NCBI RefSeq assembly: GCF_002094975.1
Contig: NZ_CP015284.1
Location: 1-64,000, forward strand
Direction: 5' to 3'
Origin: Streptococcus salivarius
GTDB lineage: Bacteria; Bacillota; Bacilli; Lactobacillales; Streptococcaceae
DNA length: 64,000 nt
Positions 7,548 to 13,958 of this stretch are shown here, one piece after another; position 1 is the stretch's first letter, and the number at the start of each line of letters is the position of its first letter. The notes under the pieces are model-generated. The model did no database searches and had not been told where the DNA came from. It worked only from the letters and a program-made list of their open reading frames with translations. The position numbers and the translations under genes were made by a program.

Positions 7548-8396
7548 TTATTGTTGTAAAAATTCTGCCACTGTTTTTGCTGTTACTAACGACTTATTCG
7601 TTAAACAGTAATCACAGTGCCCACATCCTTCGACAGCCTTATGTGCCAAAGCATCTTTAAGTGCTTCAACATTTCCATAGAAGAGGTCTCTCCCCATTTC
7701 AATGATAGTATCATCGATCAGAATTAACTCCTTATCTGGAACAGGTTCTTTTGAAACCGCCATAATATAAGGTGTAAATTCATAACCGTAGGTTTGCTTC
7801 AGCAACTCCTGATATACGTACATTTGTAGCGTATACTGATATTCTACTATGTTATAGAGAAGAGATTTCGTATAACGATGAAGTGTCGTCGAATATTTTT
7901 CCGACTGAAGACTCTCCATCGTCTTCAAGTCAACGAAATAGCCTCCTGAAAGATTCAGACTATCAATTTTGCACTTGAAGGGAATCCCTTCTAACGTACC
8001 AGTGATAATCCGTTCTTTCTCCACCATCTCATCATCTGTACCATGATACAAACGATTAAAAAGCTCCTCTTTTTCTAAAGCAGCAATCATTTTATCTGCT
8101 TGTTTGAAAGAGGCTTTTACCTGGCCAGCGGTTTTCCCTCGTTGACTAATTATCTTATCTCGATTCCTTTCCAAAAAAGCTTCATGAGCTTCTCTAGTCT
8201 CAAAATAAGAATGGACATAATTACCAACAAGTAGGCTTTCTGTCTCTGCCTTCTCAGGCAAAAAGCCCAAGTCAACAACTTCCTGCCTTAAGGGACATTT
8301 AATGTACTCCTTCAGACGAGAAGTGGACATATAATACCTATCTTGGTAGTAATTATCCTCTGTCAATGGAGGAAGTATCTCTACGTCTTTTATCAT
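7548..8396 (-). CDS. PD-(D/E)XK exonuclease (RecE/Cas4-like)
   Basis: The start at MIKDVEILPP follows GGAAGGAGAAAGA. The 282-aa product has the expected layout for a PD-(D/E)XK exonuclease partnered with an annealing protein: STSRLKEYIKCPLRQ near the N-terminus, GNYVHSYFE, then the catalytic strand pair FKCKIDSLNLSGG-YFVDLKTMESL (D then D-x-K) and the downstream Q-Y-T-L-Q-M-Y-V-Y motif. Four cysteines at the C-terminus (CGHCDYC plus an N-terminal CP) suggest an iron-sulfur cluster as in Cas4/AddB-type nucleases. It probably resects double-stranded DNA to feed the ERF protein. Confidence 0.85.
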   Translation of the reverse strand: MIKDVEILPPLTEDNYYQDRYYMSTSRLKEYIKCPLRQEVVDLGFLPEKAETESLLVGNYVHSYFETREAHEAFLERNRDKIISQRGKTAGQVKASFKQADKMIAALEKEELFNRLYHGTDDEMVEKERIITGTLEGIPFKCKIDSLNLSGGYFVDLKTMESLQSEKYSTTLHRYTKSLLYNIVEYQYTLQMYVYQELLKQTYGYEFTPYIMAVSKEPVPDKELILIDDTIIEMGRDLFYGNVEALKDALAHKAVEGCGHCDYCLTNKSLVTAKTVAEFLQQ

Positions 8397-8415
8397 TCTT
8401 TCTCCTTCCAAAACA

Positions 8416-8444
8416 AAAAGAGCTCAGTATGACTGAACTCTCTA
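8416..8444 (-). terminator. intra-operon hairpin
   Basis: AGAGTTCAGT and ACTGAGCTCT pair with one mismatch, followed by TTTTTG on the minus strand, between ssb and the exonuclease gene. Confidence 0.75.
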
Positions 8445-8472
8445 CTTTCTTCTTAAAACCTTGAACTATGTA

Positions 8473-8901
8473 CTAGAAAGGAATATTCTCAAACATAGAA
8501 TCATCTAGAGGTTCTCCGCCACCAGGAAAGCCCCCTTCTGCAGGTCCAAAATCTGGACTTTGTTGAGAAGAGGTGTTGCTATGACGAGGCTGTAAGTTGT
8601 CAAAGTTTGACACATTAACCTCGGTCACATATATACGCTGACCTTGTTGGTTTTCATAAGAACGAGTTTGCAACCGTCCTTCAACGGTCACAAGAAATCC
8701 CTTCTTGATCCAGTTTGAGAAATTCTCTCCCTGCTTCCCCCAAATAACTAGAGGGAAAAAGTCGCTTTCTCGCTCACCATTTTGATTTTTGAAATCACGA
8801 GGGCAAGCGATACGAGCAGTCGCCACCGCCTTGTTTGAAGGCGTGTAGCGAAGTTCTGGAGCGTCTACAAGACGTCCAGTAATAATGACTTTGTTGAGCA
8901 T
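8473..8901 (-). CDS. ssb: single-stranded DNA-binding protein
   Basis: The 142-aa product begins MLNKVIITGRLVDAPELRYT, the classic SSB N-terminus, and has the OB-fold through about residue 105 (FFPLVIWGKQGENFSNWIKKG, VEGRLQTRSYENQQGQRIYVTEV). A short Gln/Gly/Pro linker leads to an acidic tail ending DDSMFENIPF, the variant of the DDDIPF tip that recruits repair proteins. It is third in the operon and likely protects incoming plasmid single strands. The chromosome would carry its own ssb. Confidence 0.95.
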   Translation of the reverse strand: MLNKVIITGRLVDAPELRYTPSNKAVATARIACPRDFKNQNGERESDFFPLVIWGKQGENFSNWIKKGFLVTVEGRLQTRSYENQQGQRIYVTEVNVSNFDNLQPRHSNTSSQQSPDFGPAEGGFPGGGEPLDDSMFENIPF

Positions 8902-8915
8902 AATTTTCTCCTTTC

Positions 8916-9284
8916 TTAATCCTCTGCTACGACTTCAATGTCGAGGAATACGATTTCCCCTTCATCTAAAGCTTCAGAAAACTTATGGCTTTTTCCACAA
9001 AATTCTTTGTAGCCTTTCTTGGTGAAATGGCTACGTGGGGATAAATAATCGATATACCCCTTAACATGATCATTAGACCATGAATTTTTAGGATTTACCT
9101 CCCCAGAAAGAACTAAAGTAGCCCATTCTGAAGCAGAGACCATCATGCCCTCCTCATCAAATAACGACTTTCTTGTTGCCGTTTTCTGTTGTTTTCTTGC
9201 TGCTCTGTAAGTAGAGCTTGTTCTGAAGTGTTTTGGAGAATAGGTATCAACCATTCTCATTTTTTTCGTCATTGATTTTCTCAT
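8916..9284 (-). CDS. hypothetical protein, tandem paralogue 1 (122 aa)
   Basis: The core shares the signatures SSTYRAARKQQ, SEWATLVLSGEV, SWSNDHVKG and SPRSH-TKKG with the next gene upstream, so the two arose by tandem duplication. The N-terminal tail is basic and the C-terminus acidic (EGEIVFLDIEVVAED). No enzyme motif is recognised. The order SPRSHFTKKGYKEF suggests a small nucleic-acid-binding or adaptor fold, which is a guess. It has the operon's typical ribosome-binding site. Confidence 0.7.
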   Translation of the reverse strand: MRKSMTKKMRMVDTYSPKHFRTSSTYRAARKQQKTATRKSLFDEEGMMVSASEWATLVLSGEVNPKNSWSNDHVKGYIDYLSPRSHFTKKGYKEFCGKSHKFSEALDEGEIVFLDIEVVAED

Positions 9285-9296
9285 TGTCTTTCTCCT

Positions 9297-9617
9297 TTAA
9301 AAAACTAACTCGAGATCCATCATCTCGATAACTTCTGCTTGATTATCTTGTTTAGAGACATACCTTGATTTACCAAGGTACTCTCTGAAGCCTTTCTTAG
9401 TCCAATGGCTACGTGGGGAAACTCTCTCAAGTTTCCCTTTAACATTATCATTAGACCAAGAAGTCTTAGGATCTACCTCCCCAGATAGAACTAAAGTAGC
9501 CCAATCTGAAGCAGAAATCACCATGCCGTCAGCATCAAAAAATACTTTTTTTGATGCTGTCATTTGTTGTTTTCTTGCTGCTCTATAAGTAGAGCTTGTT
9601 TTGAAAGAATTTCTCAT
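9297..9617 (-). CDS. hypothetical protein, tandem paralogue 2 (106 aa)
   Basis: This is the first gene of the leftward operon, following the ~540-nt structured leader with AAAGGAGAAAGACA before its ATG. It is a clear paralogue of the 122-aa gene, conserving SSTYRAARKQQ, SDWATLVLSGEV, SWSNDNVKG and SPRSHWTKKG. Being first after the leader means it is probably made earliest and in the greatest amount. The function is unknown. Confidence 0.72.
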   Translation of the reverse strand: MRNSFKTSSTYRAARKQQMTASKKVFFDADGMVISASDWATLVLSGEVDPKTSWSNDNVKGKLERVSPRSHWTKKGFREYLGKSRYVSKQDNQAEVIEMMDLELVF

Positions 9618-10157
9618 TGTCTTTCTCCTTTAAAAATTGTTGTTGTAAAGTGACCTTGGAAAGCCTCGAACACCTGTTCGTAGACTTTCCTCCGTATGCC
9701 GGCAAATTAGAGTTGGGAACACCTCTTCCTCACCTCTAATCATCGAGATGTCGCCTTTCTTTTTGTCCAACTACCTAAACTCAAAACAAAAAAAGCATAA
9801 CAAAGAAGCCGGCAAGCCTTGTCTCAAAAAACAAGGATGCGCGTGCCTATGGCAAACCATAGGAAAAACTTCTCGTTATGCTCAGTTGCTAATAACGTTT
9901 GTTGTAGCCTTTCAAAGTAAGTAAAGGCAAAATTATCTCGTACCTGTTATAAGCGTCAAGCCCCTTCTTCTGTCTGATGGCTTAACTGATAGCTAAAAGC
10001 GAGTACGCTCCCTTTTAACCCTTTAAACATGGTATGCATGTCACTGGGACAGAACCAGTAATCGCATCTCCTCCTCCATGTTTCCTCTTTTCTCAAGTCA
10101 CGTGACTATGAGTTCACCGTTTGAGGTGGTGAAATAGATATAAATAATAATATTTAT
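9618..10157 (-). ncRNA. structured 5' leader RNA, copy A
   Basis: About 540 nt separate the predicted transcription start (~10157) from the first ATG. The sequence is an inverted copy of 40206-40739 with roughly 90% identity by eye. Hairpins retained in both copies include TTCACC/GGTGAA, CCTATGG/CCATAGG, CCTTG/CAAGG and a long GCATAAC/GTTATGC stem enclosing the last two and ending in a T-run. Differences between the copies keep pairing: CGAAC/GTTCG here is CGAAT/ATTCG in copy B. That pattern supports a conserved RNA. It may be an antitermination or attenuation leader; I do not recognise it as a named RNA class. Confidence 0.75.
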
Positions 10158-10163
10158 ATCTTT

Positions 10164-10192
10164 AGTATAGCAAACGCATGAAAAAATATCAA
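10164..10192 (-). promoter_or_regulatory. promoter of the leftward operon
   Basis: On the minus strand TTGATA, a 17-bp spacer and TATACT with an upstream TGC (extended -10) form a near-consensus sigma-A promoter. The -10 context TTTGCTATACTAAAG is identical to that of the promoter at 40171-40199. Confidence 0.85.
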
Positions 10193-10221
10193 CTTAAGAT
10201 TAAAGGTGACTTACAGTAAAA

Positions 10222-10243
10222 TAAAAAAAACACCTAAAAGGTG
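10222..10243 (-). terminator. terminator of the repeat-array transcript
   Basis: CACCT/AGGTG forms a 5-bp stem with a three-base loop followed on the minus strand by eight T residues. It lies just past the last repeat, giving the array transcript a defined 3' end and supporting minus-strand transcription of the array. Confidence 0.65.
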
Positions 10244-10260
10244 CATGATATACATTTTAT

Positions 10261-10493
10261 GCTTTAGTCCCACGTCAATTAGAACAGTAACAAAACTTTG
10301 TAACTGGCGAGGTCCTATTTGCAACATTTTAGTGCCATATCAAATAGAACGGTAACAAAACTTCTAGGCAGCAATCATAGATATAATGTAAGTTTTAGTT
10401 CCATGTCAAATAGAACAGTAACAAAACCTTGTACTATAAAGGTTAAACTTCCTCTAAGTTTTAGTCCCATGTCAATTAGAACAGTAACAAAAC
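10261..10493 (-). CRISPR. mini CRISPR-like array, 4 repeats and 3 spacers
   Basis: Four 36-bp repeats lie at 10261-10296, 10326-10361, 10392-10427 and 10458-10493, separated by unique spacers of 29, 30 and 30 bp. Read on the minus strand each repeat starts GTTTTGTTAC and all but two end ACTAAAAC. The promoter-proximal repeat (10458-10493) fits the consensus, while the distal one has a degenerate 3' part, as is usual for terminal CRISPR repeats. No cas1/cas2 is present in the window. The neighbouring TnpB/Cas12-like gene is the probable partner. Iterons are unlikely because unit length and spacing differ from the plasmid's 21-bp iterons. Confidence 0.8.
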
Positions 10494-10596
10494 GACATGG
10501 ACCAGCTCCCGACCTTCTTGCCTTGGCTTCCGGTTAGGCTATCTGGTATTTACAAGGTTATTCATAATTACCTTGAAGGTTCCTAAATAAACCTTT
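10494..10596 (-). ncRNA. tracrRNA-like leader of the repeat array
   Basis: Between the promoter and the first repeat lie about 103 nt with two clear hairpins (AAGGTT/AACCTT; CAAGGT/ACCTTG with an inner ATT/AAT) and a third enclosed by ACCAG/CTGGT. The last ten bases, GGTCCATGTC, are complementary (one bulge) to GACATGGGAC inside the repeat, i.e. they behave as an anti-repeat placed directly beside the first repeat. This is the layout expected for a tracr-like scaffold transcribed together with its guides. Function is inferred from sequence only. Confidence 0.6.
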
Positions 10597-10602
10597 TTAG
10601 TT

Positions 10603-10630
10603 ATTATAACATATTTATCGTTTGAGGCAA
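10603..10630 (-). promoter_or_regulatory. promoter of the repeat-array transcript
   Basis: On the minus strand TTGCCT, a 16-bp spacer and TGTTATAAT (extended -10) lie just after the stop codon of the TnpB/Cas12-like gene and ahead of the array leader. Confidence 0.7.
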
Positions 10631-10653
10631 GGAATCAAGCAAATAACCCTATA

Positions 10654-11946
10654 TCACTTATTCTTATGTTTAATCTTGTTCAGTTTAAGGTCTTTGAAAG
10701 AAAGTTTATTCTCTAAAATAGCCACAAATTCATATGGAGCATTAAACATAATTTCAAAGCCTTTTTGTTTACGCTGGTCAAACCAAGACATCTCTTCTGG
10801 GTTATAATCCTTACGGGATTGCAAGGATTTGAAGTCCTCTTGATAAAGAGTAAAGGTATCACCCAACATCAAGATCTGATTAGCAATCCGTCCAAAACGG
10901 TTCTTTCGTGCTTTTTTTACCTTATGCCAGATATAACGTTTTTGGTCTAGAAGTTTCTTATAGGCTGAGTCCTGCATCCATGCTCTCTTCCCTTTTTTCG
11001 GAACACCATTTTCATCGTAGTTGTCTGGGTTTAAGGCTCTACGCTTACTTTCTATAGCTCTATCCAAGTCCGCCAACCTTTTACTATACCCAAAATCATT
11101 GGAGAGATCATAAACAATAGTCTCATTATCACGCGCAGCAGTAATCGACATCTGCTCAACAGATAACTTGATTTCCACGTTTCCTTTATTTGGTAGCTCA
11201 TGGTCCAATCCATAAGGAACACCATCAAAGACTAATAAAATACTGTATTTCCAAATATTTCCCTTAACAAGAGTTCGCTTAAGAGCATATAACGCTAATT
11301 TTTGGAATTCTAGTGCATAGGCAACCTTAATCTCTTGTTCTCGGCGAAAAGCAAAAGGGATAAACAGCTTGTCGTTTCTGCCTTTCCCAGTCTCAAAGAA
11401 TACCCCTTCATCAGTCACGTTGTTATTGCATTTACGGTACCATAAAGTCGTAAAATTCGTTAAGCGACCAATTGATACATGGTTGCTACTTTCTCCTTGC
11501 TTACGACGCTGAAGATAGGCCCCTTTAACTGTCTGACTAAGAATTTCCATAGTAGACCAGTGGATTATCCCTTCTTCTGCATACCTTTCATACATAGCAG
11601 TTGCTTGTCCTAATTCTTTATATCGGATAAATTTACCACTATTAAGACCAAATCTATCATTTAAGGCTATCCAATCTGCTTTAAGTGTCGTCGAAAGCTC
11701 CTTATGAGTTTCCTTCATAGAGAGTTGCTTTGTCTTGTCTTTCTCTTTAGAGATAGCTTCCTTTAACTCTGCCAGCTCTTTAGTACGTAGAGACAAAGAC
11801 TTATATTCCTCTGAGCTAACACGACGATGTTCTTGGCAATTGATCCAATTTGTTACGGCTCGTTTTAACTTGTAGCCATATTTAAAACGTTTGGCTAGAA
11901 AATCATCATAACCTTTGGTATTCAAAGGGATTTCTAAAGTATACAC
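10654..11946 (-). CDS. TnpB/Cas12-like protein, apparently nuclease-dead
   Basis: The start codon is GTG with an AAAGGA site upstream; an in-frame TAA excludes a longer start. The 430-aa product matches, from memory of the family, the RuvC region of TnpB-like effectors: RRALNPDNYDENG, KKGKRAWMQ, then a helical KARKNRFGRIANQILMLGD, a possible RuvC-II glutamate in YQEDFKSL, and NAPYEFVAILENKL. The first RuvC aspartate position reads VEIKLSVEQ, with Lys where Asp is expected. The chain ends before the zinc ribbon and the third catalytic Asp. It should bind RNA and DNA but not cut. It faces the repeat array and lies about 25 bp upstream of its promoter. An RNA-guided repressor or plasmid-interference role is inference; a decayed transposon protein is the alternative. 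Confidence 0.7.
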   Translation of the reverse strand: MYTLEIPLNTKGYDDFLAKRFKYGYKLKRAVTNWINCQEHRRVSSEEYKSLSLRTKELAELKEAISKEKDKTKQLSMKETHKELSTTLKADWIALNDRFGLNSGKFIRYKELGQATAMYERYAEEGIIHWSTMEILSQTVKGAYLQRRKQGESSNHVSIGRLTNFTTLWYRKCNNNVTDEGVFFETGKGRNDKLFIPFAFRREQEIKVAYALEFQKLALYALKRTLVKGNIWKYSILLVFDGVPYGLDHELPNKGNVEIKLSVEQMSITAARDNETIVYDLSNDFGYSKRLADLDRAIESKRRALNPDNYDENGVPKKGKRAWMQDSAYKKLLDQKRYIWHKVKKARKNRFGRIANQILMLGDTFTLYQEDFKSLQSRKDYNPEEMSWFDQRKQKGFEIMFNAPYEFVAILENKLSFKDLKLNKIKHKNK

Positions 11947-12292
11947 TCTCCTATTCCTTTCTCTAAGAAGTTATCCTTGTTAATTAGCCATATAGACCTC
12001 TATCTGACTTATACTCAAATGAATTGCTACTAGTTATCTATCACTAAAAATAGTAACAACCCTATTATCCGCCTATCATAGCTTATCATAGCAATAAAAT
12101 AAAAAAAGGACAATAGGTTACAGGTTATAGCCTACTGACCATATTTAACAAACTTGTTGATACAGCAGCAACCCCACCACCATAAACCAGGAAGTAATCC
12201 CAATTTAATAACTCTACCGTCAAAAATCAAGTTACAGAATGTCTGCCAAAAAACAGTCTGCCCATACATAAAATTGGAGTAAACAGAGGCAC

Positions 12293-12415
12293 TTAAAAAA
12301 CTAGAATCAAAACACCAATAGCCATCCAAAAAGCCAAATACCCTAAACATTTAACAATAACTATCAGCCAAAAATAAATGTCATAAGCTATCTCAATTAT
12401 TTTTTCACAACTCAT
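12293..12415 (-). CDS. small membrane peptide, 40 aa
   Basis: An ATG at 12413-12415 follows GGGAGA with good spacing, 33 bp after the stop of the 253-aa gene. The product starts MSCEKIIEIAYDIYFW and contains two hydrophobic stretches (LIVIVKCLGYLAF and MAIGVLILVF), predicting a membrane peptide. It may be a small partner of the preceding protein. An overlapping 72-codon frame (12132-12350) lacks a ribosome-binding site. Confidence 0.4.
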   Translation of the reverse strand: MSCEKIIEIAYDIYFWLIVIVKCLGYLAFWMAIGVLILVF

Positions 12416-12448
12416 GTTATATTCTCCCATCTATTATCACCTCTTTAC

Positions 12449-13210
12449 CTACATCTCATTTAGTTTGCCAGTGGAGGACTGGGATCCGACAGCTTCATCA
12501 TAAAATGATAGTACTTCATTAACAAAACCTAAGTAAGTGTTTGTAATCTCATTCTCAATCAGAGGATAACCATAAGCCTTATGTCTTCGAACTCTCTGAC
12601 CAAATAATATAAATCTTGGCCAATAAAATGGAATTTCTTCTTCAAAAGTAATAGGTTCTAATGGATAAAAACCTAATTGGTCAACTCTTTCAGAAATCGT
12701 TCCCCCAATTAAGCCCTCTTTTAGATCTTGAAGAAACACTAGTTCCTCAATTTCTCTATTTGATATGAAACGTTTAAGGTATGATTTTCGTAAAGCTAAT
12801 TCTTTATTTATACGTCCCGCTAATTCCAAATTTATCTCTGAGGTTGCAAATTTTTGGTTCTGAAAACCAAACCTCCAGCCATAAGATAGGGCTCTATTAT
12901 TTACAAATTCATAAACTGTTACTAACTTTGGAAACAATTGAGTAAAGTCTTTTAAAGTAAGAGACCTCTTAATTACTTCATCAATCGCATTTGGATACTC
13001 ATTAGTATCAATCAAGTAACTATGTTCTAGTACTTCTAGTGAAGTTCTATCACTCGTATCGGTTGCTGTAGCAAATCTATTACTAGCGTCTACTGCCAGT
13101 AAAAATTTATACTCATGACCGTCTTCACTTGAAAAATTGATAACTTTGGGAATAATCATTAATTCTCTGTCTCTATCTAAAGCATGTTCTTTACTTCTAA
13201 CCATAATCAT
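12449..13210 (-). CDS. hypothetical protein, 253 aa
   Basis: The frame has two close in-frame ATGs behind GAGGAAAA; MVRSKEHALDRD may be the true start. The product is soluble, with no membrane segment, and has a helical central part (ELAGRINKELALRKSYLKRFI, EELVFLQDLKEG). A Tyr/Phe/Pro-rich C-terminal half contains PFYWPRFILFGQRVRRHKAYG. No family is recognised. It lies at the edge of the conjugation-type module and opposite the predicted small RNA. Confidence 0.7.
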   Translation of the reverse strand: MIMVRSKEHALDRDRELMIIPKVINFSSEDGHEYKFLLAVDASNRFATATDTSDRTSLEVLEHSYLIDTNEYPNAIDEVIKRSLTLKDFTQLFPKLVTVYEFVNNRALSYGWRFGFQNQKFATSEINLELAGRINKELALRKSYLKRFISNREIEELVFLQDLKEGLIGGTISERVDQLGFYPLEPITFEEEIPFYWPRFILFGQRVRRHKAYGYPLIENEITNTYLGFVNEVLSFYDEAVGSQSSTGKLNEM

Positions 13211-13331
13211 TTTTCCTCGTTAGTCATATTATTTATTAGCCTAATTATAGGATAGCACACAATAAAACATACCACTACACCTTAAGTCAGTTATTCTCTA
13301 ATAATAGGGGGTGTGACACCCCTTAACTCCA

Positions 13332-13360
13332 TTGTATCCATTCTCATAAACTGATATAAT
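13332..13360 (+). promoter_or_regulatory. promoter of the predicted small RNA
   Basis: TTGTAT, a 17-bp spacer and a perfect TATAAT read rightward in the space between two leftward genes. No open frame follows before a strong terminator. Confidence 0.75.
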
Positions 13361-13365
13361 TTTCT

Positions 13366-13533
13366 TGTAGTTCGATGAAACTACACTCGAAAATTAATCC
13401 TTTCAGTTCAGTCTCTAATCCTCCTAATAGAAATAGAGACTCCTAATCCAATCCAGTTCACATCATAATCTCCTACAAACCCAGATGTGAACAAACCTCC
13501 TTTAAAACTAGGGCTATGGCCCTAGTTTTTTTT
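13366..13533 (+). ncRNA. predicted trans-acting small RNA with CCTCCT loops
   Basis: About 168 nt are bounded by a promoter and a strong terminator and contain no ORF. Three perfect stems are visible: TGTAGTT/AACTACA at 13366-13385, AGTCTCTA/TAGAGACT at 13410-13441 and GTTCACATC/GATGTGAAC at 13456-13492. Pyrimidine motifs CCTCCT (13420-13425 and 13496-13501) and TCTCCT (13469-13474) fall in loops or linkers, and all are complementary to Shine-Dalgarno GGAG(G). The plan resembles streptococcal csRNAs. Its targets may include the AGGAG sites before plasmid genes. Confidence 0.65.
13505..13533 (+). terminator. terminator of the small RNA
   Basis: AAACTAGGGC pairs with GCCCTAGTTT around a 4-base loop and is followed by eight T residues reading rightward. 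This is one of the strongest terminators in the window. Confidence 0.9.
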
Positions 13534-13581
13534 GCATCCAAAAGTTACAAGAGACACTTCTCACGCGCGTGCTAAATAAAA

Positions 13582-13609
13582 AAGCGATAGGTTATTCTAC
13601 CTATCACTT
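13582..13609 (-). terminator. terminator of the conjugation-type operon
   Basis: GATAGGT/ACCTATC arms with a TTATTCT-type loop are followed on the minus strand by a T-run, just past the stop of the last gene of the leftward conjugation-type operon. Confidence 0.75.
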
Positions 13610-13621
13610 GTTGTATGAATT

Positions 13622-13918
13622 TTACCCAAACAAATATCGGAATAATAATACCAAGAAAAAAGCAAATATGACATAAATTATTGGAGTCATCACAAACCAT
13701 AAAAACTTGTTAAATCCTGATAGTTGTTTTCCATAGTAAATAGGATGACATACAGCTATATTAATGAATTTAGAAGCTTCAGTTACTAAGAATCTAGCAT
13801 AAAGAACTAACAAAATCTTAAACGCTACTAATAACAAAATAAACAGCACAGTAATAAAAAGTGGATTTACATCCGATACTAACATATCAATTTTGTCAAC
13901 GACTAATTTACTATCCAT
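13622..13918 (-). CDS. small membrane protein, 98 aa
   Basis: The start MDSKLVVDKID follows GAGAGGTTTA. Two hydrophobic segments (LFITVLFILLLVAFKILLVLY and FLWFVMTPIIYVIFAFFLVLLF) flank a polar loop, predicting two membrane helices. Small two-helix proteins are common in Gram-positive conjugation channels, so a role in a mating-pair apparatus is plausible but unproven. It is the last gene of the unit running from 17.9 kb. Confidence 0.7.
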   Translation of the reverse strand: MDSKLVVDKIDMLVSDVNPLFITVLFILLLVAFKILLVLYARFLVTEASKFINIAVCHPIYYGKQLSGFNKFLWFVMTPIIYVIFAFFLVLLFRYLFG

Positions 13919-13958
13919 AAAATAAACCTCTCTATCTTCTTTTAAAAACACTTAGAAA

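Noticed and set aside
10261..10493. The 36-bp repeats as replication iterons
   Set aside because: Unit length, ~30-bp unique spacers, degenerate terminal repeat and a dedicated promoter and terminator fit a CRISPR-like array. The plasmid has a separate 21-bp iteron array beside its Rep gene.
10319..10537. 72-codon plus-strand ORF over the repeat array
   Set aside because: It is a by-product of the repeat sequence, has no ribosome-binding site, and its protein repeats simply mirror the DNA repeats.
10573..10600. A rightward terminator (AAGGTT/AACCTT then TTTTT) ending a plus-strand array transcript
   Set aside because: A leftward extended -10 promoter, a leftward T8 terminator at 10222-10243 and the consensus repeat nearest that promoter favour minus-strand transcription. 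The hairpin is better read as part of the tracr-like leader.
12132..12350. 72-codon Trp/Cys-rich minus-strand ORF
   Set aside because: No ribosome-binding site precedes its ATG, and it overlaps a better-supported 40-codon frame in another frame.
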